A program made the position numbers and the translations under genes. From contig VBOW01000001.1 of the NCBI GenBank assembly GCA_005893275.1, positions 1 to 35,212 of the forward strand: DNA of 35,212 bases, read 5' to 3'. Below the pieces are notes generated by a model, which was given only the letters and a program-made list of their open reading frames with translations, made no database searches and was not told the DNA's origin. Below are positions 21,857 to 32,522 of the stretch, piece by piece. The first letter of the stretch is position 1; each line of letters opens with the position of its first letter. Origin of the DNA: Candidatus Eisenbacteria bacterium (lineage in GTDB: Bacteria; Eisenbacteria; RBG-16-71-46; SZUA-252).

Positions 21857-24288
21857 TTCTGTGGCTCAAAGAACTTCCGGGTTGCGATCCCCGCATTGTT
21901 GGAGGCAAGGCGGCTCGCCTGGGTGATCTCCGGCGGGCCCAGCTCCTTGTCCCCGACGGCTTCTGCGTCACCGTGGAGGCCGCGCGCGCGGCGCTGGAGC
22001 GCGTGAAGCAGGCTTCGGGACGCTCGCTTCAGGCAACGACCCACGCGCGAGAGGTACAGGATGCGCTTCGGAAGGAGCCGCTCCCGGCGCAGCTCTTGGA
22101 GCGCCTGGAGGGAGCCTATTCACTCCTTCGCGCTCGAAACAGGCCCGATCCGGCCCTCGTGGTTCGCTCGTCCGCCGTTTTTGAAGACAGCGCCCACCAC
22201 AGTTTTTCGGGCGTCTACCATACGTCTCTGGGGGTCACCGACTTCTCCGGACTGGTCGACGCGATTCGTGAGTGCTGGGCGTCGGCCTGGAGCCCCGAGG
22301 CGCTGGCGTACTGCGAGCGGATGGGCTATCCCGTCGGCGACGCGTCCATGGCGGTTCTGGTCCAGGTTCAGATGCGCGGGCGCGTCTCGGGGGTCATCTT
22401 CACCGCGAATCCGCTCACCGGAAATCCCTTCCAGATCTGCATCAACGCGGTGCCCGGTGCCGGCGAGGCCTTGGTGTCGGGCGACGCTTCCGCGAGCGAG
22501 TGGATTCTCGGCCGCGATGCACGCGTCGAACGAGCATCGAGCGGGTCGGCGGACCTTCTCTCTGAGAAGGAGCTCCGGGCGCTCGTCGACATCGCGAACC
22601 GAGTCGAGGACTTGATGCGCGGGCCGCAGGATGTGGAGTGGACGCTGGGGCAGGATGGGATCTTCGTCCTCCAGGCGCGACCGATCACCGCACTCCCTCC
22701 GTACTTCCCGGCGCCCGAAGAGCATTCGAGCCGGGTCTGGAAGCTGGCCTTCGTCGGCCTCTTTTCCCCTTTCGGTCTCTCCTTGGAGTCCATCAAGAAC
22801 CCGATCTACGAGGACGCCATACAAAGGACTCTGGGGCGGGTCGTCCGGCACCACCAGCGGGTCGTGCATGGATACCTCTACGATCGGAAGGTGACTCCCC
22901 GTTGGAGCTGGCTTCTGCTCCCGTGGTCGCTCTACAAGCACATCCGGCTCCTGGCTCGCATTCCTTCTCTCGACCGGGAGTACTATCGACAGCTGGAGCC
23001 AAGCTACCGGACCGTCATAGCAAAGCAGGTGGAGGGCGCCGAGCGGGAACGACATCTCCCGGCCCTCTGCGCCGGTGTGGACGCCCTGGTGGAAGCGTAC
23101 CTCGAGTTCCAGCGGCGTTCGGTCGCGCCCGGGAGCCTGTCGAATCTTTTCCCGCGGCTCGTGCGCCGTCTCGTCCTGGCGAGCGGCCTGAGCGAGGAGC
23201 CCACGGAGGCGCTGGATATTTTCGGAGGGCTCGCGAATGCCACTCTGGCGCGAGATCGGACCCTGGCGGGGTTTTGCCAGGAGCTGACCGAGTCAGGTCT
23301 TGCACGGGAGCTTGCGGGCTCGAGGGATTGGGACGAATTGAGACGCCGCTTCAGCGCCCGCGCGGACGGGCACCGCTTTCTGGAACGCTGGGACGCGTTC
23401 TATCGCGATTTCGATTACACCTGGGCGGAGGGAAATCCCAAAGATCCTGGATGGAGAGAGGATCCCTCCACGGTGTTGACGGTCCTGCGCAAGATGGTGG
23501 AGACGGGATCGAGCCGCGCCACAATCGAGCGCCTCGCCTTTCAGACGCGGCGAAGGCACGAATTGCTTGCGCTTTGGTCCCGGCGACTGGATCCGGTCCG
23601 CCGCGCGCTCCTACGCGCGCTCGTGACCTATGCCTGGCGCTATTTCCCCATTCGCGAGGACCACAACCACATGTTCTATCGCGGCGTGGCCGCGATTCGA
23701 CAAGTCCTCTTGGCGATCGGGAAGGAGCTTGTCGCAAGGGGCGTTCTTCTCCAACCGGAAGAAGTTTTTTTCCTTCGTTATGAAGAAGTCAGAGACCTCG
23801 CGGGGGTTTGGGATCCGTCCAATCTCACACGCGTCGTCAGGGACCGGCGCGAGGAATTCAAACGGAATCGAAGGCTCACGCCGCCCTACGAGCTGGGGGC
23901 AAAACCTGCGCCCCGAACCGCCTCCATCGCGGGAGAGGACGGGGCGCTGCGCGGAAACGGGGCGAGCGCGGGGGTCGCCCGTGGGCCCGCCCGCGTCGTC
24001 CTGGATCCCGTCCGCCTCCCGGAGCTTCGGCAGGGGGAGATCTTGGTCTGCCCCAAGGTGCGCCCGTACTACACCCCCTTCCTGGCCATGGCGGCTGGGC
24101 TGGTCACGGACGAGGGCTCCTTGCTCTCCCACGGCGCCAATCTCGCCCGGGAGTACGGAATTCCCGCGGTTCTCGGGATCCACGGGGCGACACGGCACAT
24201 CCGGACGGGCGAAGTCGTCGTCGTCGACGGCTCGGCGGGGACCGTTCGGATTCTCGAAGCCCCGGCCGTGGGGGGGCGCGGCGCGTGA
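21853..24288 (+). CDS. PEP-synthase/rifampin-phosphotransferase-like protein
   Basis: An 811-residue protein with the PEP synthase layout. The N-terminal ATP-grasp PEP/pyruvate-binding domain (1-280) shows IVGGKAARLGDLRRAQLLVPDGFCVT, VVRSSAVFEDSAHHSFSGVY, AVLVQVQMRGRVSGVIFTANP and GPQDVEWTLGQDGIFVLQARPI. A long helical middle part is poorly conserved. The C-terminal swivelling domain has GPARVVLDP, EILVCPKVRPYYTPFLAMA and LLSHGANLAREYGIPAVLG with the phosphoryl-accepting histidine near residue 760. There is no C-terminal PEP/pyruvate TIM barrel, so it resembles rifampin phosphotransferase more than PpsA; it may move a phosphate from ATP to an EPS intermediate. The family N-terminus aligns with the residues right after CTG 21853; an upstream GTG near 21688 would add about 55 residues lying inside the fusion gene. 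Confidence 0.82.
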   Translation: MILWLKELPGCDPRIVGGKAARLGDLRRAQLLVPDGFCVTVEAARAALERVKQASGRSLQATTHAREVQDALRKEPLPAQLLERLEGAYSLLRARNRPDPALVVRSSAVFEDSAHHSFSGVYHTSLGVTDFSGLVDAIRECWASAWSPEALAYCERMGYPVGDASMAVLVQVQMRGRVSGVIFTANPLTGNPFQICINAVPGAGEALVSGDASASEWILGRDARVERASSGSADLLSEKELRALVDIANRVEDLMRGPQDVEWTLGQDGIFVLQARPITALPPYFPAPEEHSSRVWKLAFVGLFSPFGLSLESIKNPIYEDAIQRTLGRVVRHHQRVVHGYLYDRKVTPRWSWLLLPWSLYKHIRLLARIPSLDREYYRQLEPSYRTVIAKQVEGAERERHLPALCAGVDALVEAYLEFQRRSVAPGSLSNLFPRLVRRLVLASGLSEEPTEALDIFGGLANATLARDRTLAGFCQELTESGLARELAGSRDWDELRRRFSARADGHRFLERWDAFYRDFDYTWAEGNPKDPGWREDPSTVLTVLRKMVETGSSRATIERLAFQTRRRHELLALWSRRLDPVRRALLRALVTYAWRYFPIREDHNHMFYRGVAAIRQVLLAIGKELVARGVLLQPEEVFFLRYEEVRDLAGVWDPSNLTRVVRDRREEFKRNRRLTPPYELGAKPAPRTASIAGEDGALRGNGASAGVARGPARVVLDPVRLPELRQGEILVCPKVRPYYTPFLAMAAGLVTDEGSLLSHGANLAREYGIPAVLGIHGATRHIRTGEVVVVDGSAGTVRILEAPAVGGRGA

Positions 24289-25799
24289 TGCGGCGGACTC
24301 TGACGGAGCGGGCGGGTGTGCTCGCGGGTGGGAACGCGCTGAACATCCTCGCGCTGTTCTTCATGCCGCTGATTTTGACGCGGATCCTGAGCAAGGAGCT
24401 CTTTGGGATTTACAACCAGGCCACGCTCATGGGGAATATTCTCTATCCGATCTTCACGGCCGGTATCGCGGCAAGCATCTACTATTTCCACGCCAGCCTG
24501 GAGCCCGCGCGGAGACCAACCCTGATCGCCCAGAGCATTGCCGGGTTCTTCTGCCTGGGCCTCGTGGCGGCGGCTCTGCTTTATTCCGGATCGGGTCCGA
24601 TCGCCGGGCTGTTCCACAACCCCGGGGCATCGCCCGTCCTGCGGGCCTACAGCCTCTATCTTTTTTTCTTCATCGCCGGAGATGTGCTCTTTCCGTACCT
24701 CGTGCTCTTCGACCACATTCGATGGGCCGTCCTGGCGGGGCTGTTGGAGGCGCTTCTCCGATATCCGGCGGTCCTGCTTGCGGTGCACTTCGGATTCGGG
24801 CTGCCAGGGATCTTCATCGGGCTCGCCGCTCTCATGGCCTTGAAGTACGCCCTGACGCTTGGCTTCCTAACGCGAAAGGTTCGTTGGCAGGACCTCCGCC
24901 CGCGGCCCGGGTTGATTTCCGCCCAGGTACGGTACGCGGCCCCTCTCGGCGTCTCCAACGCCATCGGCACGCTGGGCCAATACGCCAACCGGGCCGTGGC
25001 CGCGGGCGGACTCACCGCGACCCAATACGCGGTCTACACGGTAGGAAGCATCCAATTTCCGGTGTCCTCTATTTTCAACAAGGCGATCCGGCCGATCCTT
25101 CGCGAGGAATTCTCGCGCGCGGGGTCGGAGGGGCGTCATGCCGACATCGTCGCCGTGTGGAGGGAATCGGTTCGAAAGCAGTCGTTGATCGTGAACCCGC
25201 TGTTCGCGTTTCTGATGCTCTTTGCGGGTCCCGTGATCGAGGTGCTTTACACGTCCGCCTACCTGGAGAGCGTCCCGGTGTTCCGAGTTCTCCTCGTCCT
25301 GCTCCTCCAGACCGTCGTGAGCTTCAGCATCATACCCGAGTCCCTCGGAAGAACCGACATCACGCTGCGAGCCTCGGCCATCTCCCTGATCGTGAGCCTC
25401 GGGCTGAGCCTCGTCCTCATCCGGCCCCTCGGCCTCCTTGGACCGGCGATCGCCATCGTCGCCGCGACGTATCTGAACGGGTGGTACTCGATGGGTTGGG
25501 TTCGGCGCCTCACGGGCGTTTCCTATCGGCACCTATTCCCGTGGCAGGAGATGGGGCGCATTTTGGGGGTATCGATGGCGAGCGCGGCCGCGGCTTATCC
25601 GGCCCTCTGGGCGCCGCTTCCTCTGATGGCGCGTCTCGGAGGGGCGGGGGTCTTGTTCTCGGCGGTCTACCTCTTTGCGGCCCTGCGCTTGAAGCTTCTC
25701 ACCCATGAAGACCGCGCCTTTCTCCGGCAGGTTTTCGAGCGGCTTCGTGTTCCGCGCCCACTCCTGCGAATCCTCGATCACGCCACACAGGAGCGCTGA
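24288..25799 (+). CDS. Wzx-type oligosaccharide flippase (MVF/polysaccharide transporter)
   Basis: A 503-residue polytopic membrane protein that should flip the lipid-linked repeat unit across the inner membrane. LTERAGVLAGGNALNILALFFMPLILTRILSKELFGIYNQA is the typical beginning of this family (split here into the first helix and the G-x-Y/F-x2-A turn). About 12-14 hydrophobic segments follow, with short basic loops such as LTRKVRWQDLRPRPG and WRESVRKQS between them. The ATG overlaps the previous stop by one base (TGATG); a GTG at 24285 would add one residue. The gene sits between the phosphotransferase and the polymerase/ligase, the classic Wzx next to Wzy arrangement. Confidence 0.9.
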   Translation: MRRTLTERAGVLAGGNALNILALFFMPLILTRILSKELFGIYNQATLMGNILYPIFTAGIAASIYYFHASLEPARRPTLIAQSIAGFFCLGLVAAALLYSGSGPIAGLFHNPGASPVLRAYSLYLFFFIAGDVLFPYLVLFDHIRWAVLAGLLEALLRYPAVLLAVHFGFGLPGIFIGLAALMALKYALTLGFLTRKVRWQDLRPRPGLISAQVRYAAPLGVSNAIGTLGQYANRAVAAGGLTATQYAVYTVGSIQFPVSSIFNKAIRPILREEFSRAGSEGRHADIVAVWRESVRKQSLIVNPLFAFLMLFAGPVIEVLYTSAYLESVPVFRVLLVLLLQTVVSFSIIPESLGRTDITLRASAISLIVSLGLSLVLIRPLGLLGPAIAIVAATYLNGWYSMGWVRRLTGVSYRHLFPWQEMGRILGVSMASAAAAYPALWAPLPLMARLGGAGVLFSAVYLFAALRLKLLTHEDRAFLRQVFERLRVPRPLLRILDHATQER

Positions 25800-27277
25800 T
25801 GTCCCTGCGATTGCTCTTTCTGATGGCGCTTACACCGGTCGGCGTCATTCTCACGCTCATCACTCCGTTCGTCGGGGCGGTGATCCTCATTTTGATCTAT
25901 TTCATACGCCCCGAGGTATGGGGCATGCCCTCGGCCCTGAGTCCCAGCCTGGTCATCACGGGCGCCATGCTCCTGACCGTGATCCTAGGAAAGACAAGGT
26001 TCAGGCTTCCGACCGGCTCTCTATGGCCGATGCTTCTCCTCGGATGCATGGTGAACTCGAGCTTTTCGGCTCTCATCTCGCCGGCCGCGAGCTTTCAACA
26101 GACCTCCGATTTTGCGAAGCTGGCCGTGATGTGGCTCCTGATCGTGCTCGTGGCCGACTCGCCCCGGAGGCTCTACCTCCTTCTCTGGAGCACGGTCGGA
26201 GGAGTCCTGTGGCTCATCAAGTCCGCGATCTACTTTTACGTCACAACGGGCGCGCCGCGGGTGGAAAGGGTAGGCGGGCAGGGAAGCGGGGCCAACTACA
26301 TGTCGGCCATGCTGCTCTTGACGCTCCCGCACTTGCTCTTCGAGGCGTTTGAATCCCGATCGAAGTTCAAGTGGCTGGCACGCGCGCTGGTGCCCCTCTG
26401 GCTCTGGGTGTTCATGCTGACCGGTTCCCGCGGGGGTCTGGTTGGTTTCGTGGTGCTGGTCCTGCTCTACCTGCTTCAGAGCTCGAGGAAGGGGACCGCC
26501 ACGATTCTGACGGTCGTTCTCGCCGGATTTCTGCTCTTCGCAGGGTCGGAGGTGTACTGGAGCCGGATGCGTTCCATAACATCGTACGAGGAGGACGAGT
26601 CCGCCCGTAGCCGGCTGGAGGTATGGCGGGGCGCTCTGGATCTGGCTCGGAAGTACCCGCTCACCGGGATCGGGCTCCAGAATTTCGTTCTGGTGAGCCC
26701 CATGTACACGACCTCCAGAGCCAAAACGACCGGCGAGGGGCTCGAGGCGCACAACACGTACCTTCAAGTCCTGGCCGAGGGAGGCTTCCCGACGCTGATC
26801 GTATTCTTCTGCATGCTCCTCGGGGCGTTCCGGAAGCTGAACCGGGTCGGGCGGGACCCGCCGTCCTCCGGCGACCAAGCGGAACCGAGTCTATGGCAGA
26901 TCCGGTCCGCGGTCCTGACCGGGCTTGGCGCTTTTCTCGGACAGTCCTTCTTCGACAGCAATTTTCACAAAGACCCGCTCTGGTGGTTCCTGGCATTCGC
27001 CGAGGCGCTCGCATGGGTCGCCGCGCGTCAGCCGTCGGCGGAGGCAAGGGGGACGGCTCCCGCCGCGTTGGCCGTGCAAAGAGCCGGGACGTCTACCAGA
27101 AGCGGCCGATCGCCTGCTCGACCATCCGGCGTGCCGTGCGGGTCACCGGGGAGCGAAGCGGCGTTGCCTGGTCCGTCAGCCTCCAGTCCGGAGAAGCAAT
27201 GTCGTCGAATCCAACCGTTCGGAACTTGTCCGGGTGCCGGGCCAGAAACCGGCAGAGGTTCTCGAATCGGTGGATGA
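25799..27277 (+). CDS. O-antigen ligase/polymerase (Wzy-like, exosortase A type)
   Basis: A 492-residue inner-membrane protein. The N-terminus (LITPFVGAVILILIYFIRPEVWG) recalls the DUF5935 region of the ligases found in exosortase A loci (TIGR03097 type). A Wzy_C/O-antigen ligase core follows with WVFMLTGSRGGLVGFVVLVL, YPLTGIGLQNF in the large periplasmic loop, and LEAHNTYLQVLAEGGFPTLIVFF, which has the conserved histidine. It would polymerise the repeat or attach it to an acceptor. GGAG lies just upstream of the ATG, which overlaps the flippase stop. The last roughly 75 residues are low in hydrophobicity, rich in P, S, G and R, and lie antisense to the end of the converging deacetylase gene, so the true functional end may be near residue 415. 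Confidence 0.87.
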   Translation: MSLRLLFLMALTPVGVILTLITPFVGAVILILIYFIRPEVWGMPSALSPSLVITGAMLLTVILGKTRFRLPTGSLWPMLLLGCMVNSSFSALISPAASFQQTSDFAKLAVMWLLIVLVADSPRRLYLLLWSTVGGVLWLIKSAIYFYVTTGAPRVERVGGQGSGANYMSAMLLLTLPHLLFEAFESRSKFKWLARALVPLWLWVFMLTGSRGGLVGFVVLVLLYLLQSSRKGTATILTVVLAGFLLFAGSEVYWSRMRSITSYEEDESARSRLEVWRGALDLARKYPLTGIGLQNFVLVSPMYTTSRAKTTGEGLEAHNTYLQVLAEGGFPTLIVFFCMLLGAFRKLNRVGRDPPSSGDQAEPSLWQIRSAVLTGLGAFLGQSFFDSNFHKDPLWWFLAFAEALAWVAARQPSAEARGTAPAALAVQRAGTSTRSGRSPARPSGVPCGSPGSEAALPGPSASSPEKQCRRIQPFGTCPGAGPETGRGSRIGG

Positions 27278-28060
27278 CGATTCGTGCCGGCCTGGGTTTT
27301 TTCCCCGGCCGGCGCTCGCGTTGCAGCAGCTCGAAGCTGTGGAAGACGATGACGAAGGAGTGCCATCCTTGTTCCCATGCGGCGAGCAGCGCGGCCTCGA
27401 GCTCGGGAGAGGAACAGGCGCAGAGCTGAGCCGGCCTCCAGTGCCCTGGGAAGTCGCGGAAGCAGGAGACCGGGTATTCCTCGATCCCGTGCAGACGCCG
27501 AGGCTGAACCAGGAGGGGATCCACCTCGATCGAGCACCCCGATCCGACAAAGGCGATATTATGACTCGTATCCATCTGCATCCCGCGCGCGGACAGGGCC
27601 CTGAGGGTATCGTGGTTCGCCCCGAAGTTGCCGGCACGAAAGGCCCGCGTTCCGGTGACGCCGCATCGCGCCAGGTTCTCCCTGCCCAGGGTGATGAGGA
27701 TCTCCTGCTCGGCGACCGAAAAGTCCTTCATATTCGGACCGAAATGAGCCCCGAGCGGTGACCTCTCCATCCGCGCCAGCCACTCCGTGTGGATGTGGAG
27801 CTGCATCTCCTGCCCAGCGCTTCGAAGGATCTCCACGATCTGCTGAAGCCTCTCGATGCCGACGACGCACGCGAAGAGCGATTCCACGAAGAAAACAGCC
27901 CTGAGACCGTGCTCGCGAAGGAGCGCTGTCTGATAGGGCAAACCGTAAGAACCCTTCGTCGTCGCTCCCCAGATGTAGCAGTCCATCTCCTCGCCGAGCC
28001 GTGTCTCCCGCCAGTGGGGGGTGTAGGGCCACACCTCGGTGTCCACCGTGATCAACACGT

Positions 28061-28067
<7 letters not shown>
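27093..28067 (-). CDS. Polysaccharide deacetylase-like protein (NodB fold, DTE variant)
   Basis: A 324-residue protein of the polysaccharide deacetylase superfamily. LNVLITVDTEVWPY carries the catalytic acid in a TVDTE rather than TFDDG context; LREHGLRAVFFVESL is the usual second strand; MQLHIHTEWLARM supplies the metal-binding histidines (91 and 93); AFRAGNFGANHDTLRAL and FVIVFHSFELL complete the fold. It should remove acetyl groups from a glycan or its lipid-linked precursor. There is no signal peptide. The GTG start at 28067 overlaps the upstream glycosyltransferase stop by seven bases, with GGAGA nine bases before it; GTG at 28058 is an alternative. It is the last gene of the minus-strand operon and overlaps the convergent ligase gene by about 185 bases. 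Confidence 0.85.
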
Positions 28068-29301
<1,234 letters not shown>

Positions 29302-29305
<4 letters not shown>

Positions 29306-30525
29306 CGGCGGCGGCCGCCCCCCGCGGCATCGCGCCCGCGGCGCGCCTCGTTCCGACTCTGAAGCGCGGCATCGAACGTGCGGACCAACGCCTCCGAGAC
29401 CCGGTCCCACCCGCGCGCCGACGCGGTCTCCGCGATGCTCGCCCGGTCCCACACCCTGCCGAGCCCCAGGGAAATCGCGCGGATGAAATCTGGCGTCGTC
29501 CGCTCAGCCAGAATCCCGACCGACCCGGAATCGACGATCTCAGGAATCCCGCCCGCGCGGCTGGCTACGACCGGGGTCCCGCAGGAGATCGACTCGAGGA
29601 TCACGTTGGGGCAGCCCTCCTGGGCGCTCGCAAGGCAGAAGAGATCCGCCGCGCTGTACCAGAGGGGGAGCGTCGCCTGGTCCTGGGCCCCTCGGAGCAT
29701 CGCGACACCTTGAAGCTCGAGCCGCTGAATCAGCGCCTCGAGCTCACCACGAGCCGGACCTTCGCCCAGGATGACGAGAGAGATTCCTGGAAAAGAGCGC
29801 CGCAGCTCCTGCATGGCACGGATCAGGATGTCGAATCCCTTGTTCCTGGTCAGGTTGCCCGCCGACAGAAGCACGGGCCCCGACGGGACGCCTAGGCGCT
29901 CCCGAGCGGCCGTGCGGCACCAAGGGTGAAACTTCAGGGCGTCGACTCCGTTGGGAATGACATCCACGCGGTCCGCAGCGGCGCCGAGCTCGCACATCTG
30001 GCGCTTGAGCGCGGCGGACACGGCGATCAGGCGATCCGCCTGCGTGAGGCAGCGGCGGAGGATTCCGCGTATCGATCGAAGCCTGGGATAGGTGTGAATA
30101 TCGGTTCCACGCGCGGACAAGACCACCGGAAGACCCAGGTCTTTCCCGATGCGCAGCGCGGCGTATCCATCCGGGAATACGTAGTGTGCGTCGATCAAAT
30201 CGAACGGCGCGCGGCGGTGGAGCTCCGTGACGAGACGGCGTGTTCCCCGGTACATGAGCCAGCCGTAGGAGAACATGCCGACCTTGGGCGTCATGAAATA
30301 CCGCGGATGGTGCACTTCCAGCCCGGACAAGCGCTCGAGTCTTGGGACTTGCGTAAGCTCCCAGCGGTGCGTCCAGCGCAGGGGCGGGAAGTAGGGAACC
30401 GGCGCGACCACCTGGACGGTGTGGCCGGTGTGGCGCGCAAGCTGCGAGATTCGCTCCTGGATGAAGACGCCGTGTCGGGGGCGCACGGAGCTCGGGTACA
30501 GGGAAGTGAAGGTGAGAATTCTCAC
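29302..30525 (-). CDS. GT4 family glycosyltransferase (TuaC-like)
   Basis: A 407-residue GT-B glycosyltransferase. VRILTFTSLYPSSVRPRHGV is the N-terminal nucleotide-fold start, HTVQVVAPVPYFPPL and FDLIDAHYVFPDGYAALRIG follow, and the C-terminal half has VIPNGVDALKFHPW, LLSAGNLTRNKGFDILIRAM, ADLFCLASAQEGCPNVILES (the donor-binding EX7E region) and VGILAERTTPDFIRAI. Of the known groups it looks most like the TuaC/WcaL-type enzymes, but the donor and acceptor cannot be told. The GTG start overlaps the amidotransferase stop (GTGA, 30522-30525); the frame stays open for another 68 codons upstream but those lie inside the amidotransferase gene. The tail is very rich in R and G. Confidence 0.9.
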
Positions 30526-32420
30526 GCGTTCGGCGTCGAAGACGCGAAGCGGCGGCCCCAGCACTCGAGGACCAGCAGCGCCCAAAGCTGGGTCGCGAAG
30601 TTGTGCGTCCCGCGCTGGTGCCCGCTCCAAAGGGATCGAACTCCGACCGGATCCAACAGCTGCGAGACGAACGCTCCCTCGTCCAACACGTGCCCTTCGA
30701 AAACCGGCCGGAGCGGGCCTCGGAACCACGCCGCAAGCGGAACGGAGAAGCCCATCTTCCGCCGATACAATATTTCCCGCGGCAGGCGGCCCGACAGGGC
30801 CTTCTTGAAAATATACTTTCCCTGTCCGCCTCGGATCCGGAGCCCCGGCGGGATCTGCGCCGCGAATTCAATCACCTCGTGATCCAGGAGCGGCACCCGG
30901 ACCTCCAGCGAGTGAGCCATGCTCGCGCGATCCACCTTGGTGAGGATATCGTCCGGCAGGTAGGTCTTCATGTCCACGTACTGGATGCGCGAAAGCGGAT
31001 CCCATCCCACGCTCCGGGCGAAGTGGGGCTCGAGTACGGTGAACGGGTCGTACCCTTGGAGGGCGCGGCGGAGCTCCGGCCGATAGATCTTCGCGCGAAG
31101 ACGCTCATCCATCCACGTCATGGTCCGGAAGTAGCCCCGCTCCCCGGTGAGGGAGAGGGAAGTGAGGAGCGTCTTGCCGCGGAGCGGCCGGGGAAGCCAA
31201 TCCGCCTTGGGATAGATCCCGCCCAGAATCCCGAATAAAGGCCCGCGGATCGACGCGGGAAGCCATCCGCGAACCCGGTTCTCGAAGAGATCGAATCGGT
31301 ACCGCTCGTAACCGGCGAACGCCTCGTCCCCGCCGTCCCCCGAAAGGGCAACGGTCGCGCGCTCCCGGGCCACCTGCGATACATAGTACGTCGGCACCAT
31401 CGACGAGTCGGCGAACGGCTCGTCGTAGTGCCAGACCAGGGAGTCCAGGATCGCGACCGCATCGGCCCGGACGATCTTTTCGTAGGCATCCGCATGAACC
31501 AGCTGCGCCATACGCCGCGCGTACGGGAGCTCGTCGTAAGCCCGCTCCCCGAAGCCGATCGAGGACGTGATGACCGGTCGACCCAGGATTTCCGAGATGA
31601 ACGCGACCACGGCGCTGGAATCGATCCCGCCCGAGAGGAACGCCCCGACCGGAACGTCGCTCACCAGGTGGGCCCGCACCGAATCCCGTACCCGCTCCAC
31701 CAATTCTTCGACGTAGTCGGACTCGCTCCTGCCGTCGCCGGACTCGAAGGTCACGTCCCAGTAGGTGGAGGCCCGGAGTCCCCGGGCCGATACGGTCAGC
31801 CTTTCCGCCGGGGCGAGCTTTCGAACGTCGCGGAAAATCGTCTTCGGGCTGGGAACGTAGAGGTAGGTGAGATAGTCGTCGACCGCCTCGAGATCGATTC
31901 GACGAGGATGCTTCTCGGCCTCCAGGACGGCCTTGATCTCCGATCCAAACGCAAAGCGGGATCCGTCCCAGGAGTAATACAAAGGCTTGATTCCCAACCG
32001 GTCGCGCGCCAAGAACAGCTCCGAGCTGCGCGCGTTCCAGATCGCGAAGGCAAACATACCGCGCAGGTGTCGCACGCAGTCTTCGCCGAAGGCGTCGTAG
32101 GCGTAGAGGATCGTTTCGGTGTCGCTCGTCGTCCGGAACCGATATCCCCGGGCTGCGAGCTGATCGCGAAGCGAACGGAAGTTGTAGATCTCGCCGTTGA
32201 ATACGACGGCGAGGGCCCCGTCCTCGCTCAGCATCGGTTGGCTTCCGGTCTTCAGATCAATGATCTTCAGACGCCGGTGCCCCAGCCCGACCGGCCCGGA
32301 GACGTAGCGTGACCCCTCGTCGGGGCCCCGATGCCGGAGCACGGCGGACATCCGGTCGATTTGATCCGGATCGACCGCACGAGAGGCGTCGATGCAAAAG
32401 ATGCCCGCAATACCGCACAT
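30522..32420 (-). CDS. asnB: AsnB-type amidotransferase, exosortase A locus type
   Basis: A 632-residue glutamine-hydrolysing amidotransferase. After removal of Met1, Cys2 (MCGIAGIF) is the nucleophile of the class II glutaminase domain, supported by LRHRGPDEG, FNGEIYNFRSLRDQL and TSDTETILYAYDAFG. The synthetase half has the ATP PP-loop FLSGGIDSS (residues 261-269), LSGDGGDEAFAGYERYRF and VDMKTYLPDDILTKVDRASM. Length and order fit the EPS-associated amidotransferase 1 family (TIGR03108) better than a housekeeping asparagine synthetase. In this context a likely job is amidation of a uronic acid carboxyl, which would fit the UDP-HexNAc dehydrogenase of the plus-strand operon. The ATG has no evident ribosome site and begins about 100 bases after the lyase-like gene. 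Confidence 0.92.
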   Translation of the reverse strand: MCGIAGIFCIDASRAVDPDQIDRMSAVLRHRGPDEGSRYVSGPVGLGHRRLKIIDLKTGSQPMLSEDGALAVVFNGEIYNFRSLRDQLAARGYRFRTTSDTETILYAYDAFGEDCVRHLRGMFAFAIWNARSSELFLARDRLGIKPLYYSWDGSRFAFGSEIKAVLEAEKHPRRIDLEAVDDYLTYLYVPSPKTIFRDVRKLAPAERLTVSARGLRASTYWDVTFESGDGRSESDYVEELVERVRDSVRAHLVSDVPVGAFLSGGIDSSAVVAFISEILGRPVITSSIGFGERAYDELPYARRMAQLVHADAYEKIVRADAVAILDSLVWHYDEPFADSSMVPTYYVSQVARERATVALSGDGGDEAFAGYERYRFDLFENRVRGWLPASIRGPLFGILGGIYPKADWLPRPLRGKTLLTSLSLTGERGYFRTMTWMDERLRAKIYRPELRRALQGYDPFTVLEPHFARSVGWDPLSRIQYVDMKTYLPDDILTKVDRASMAHSLEVRVPLLDHEVIEFAAQIPPGLRIRGGQGKYIFKKALSGRLPREILYRRKMGFSVPLAAWFRGPLRPVFEGHVLDEGAFVSQLLDPVGVRSLWSGHQRGTHNFATQLWALLVLECWGRRFASSTPNA

Positions 32421-32444
32421 GGGGTTTCGTTGGAGCTCGGAGTG

Positions 32445-32460
32445 GCGGGCGTTCGCCCGC
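32445..32460 (-). other. Short GC palindrome between the lyase-like and amidotransferase genes
   Basis: Seven complementary bases on each side of a two-base centre (GCGGGCG and CGCCCGC) lie in the 102-base gap between the lyase-like gene and the amidotransferase. No T-run follows on either strand. It could be a weak terminator or attenuating hairpin, or chance in GC-rich DNA. I see no clear promoter in the same gap. Confidence 0.2.
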
Positions 32461-32522
32461 GATCAGCACCTCGCGTCAGAGGGCGAGCGGTGCCCTCGGA
32501 GGCCCCGGCGGGTCCGTGCCGT

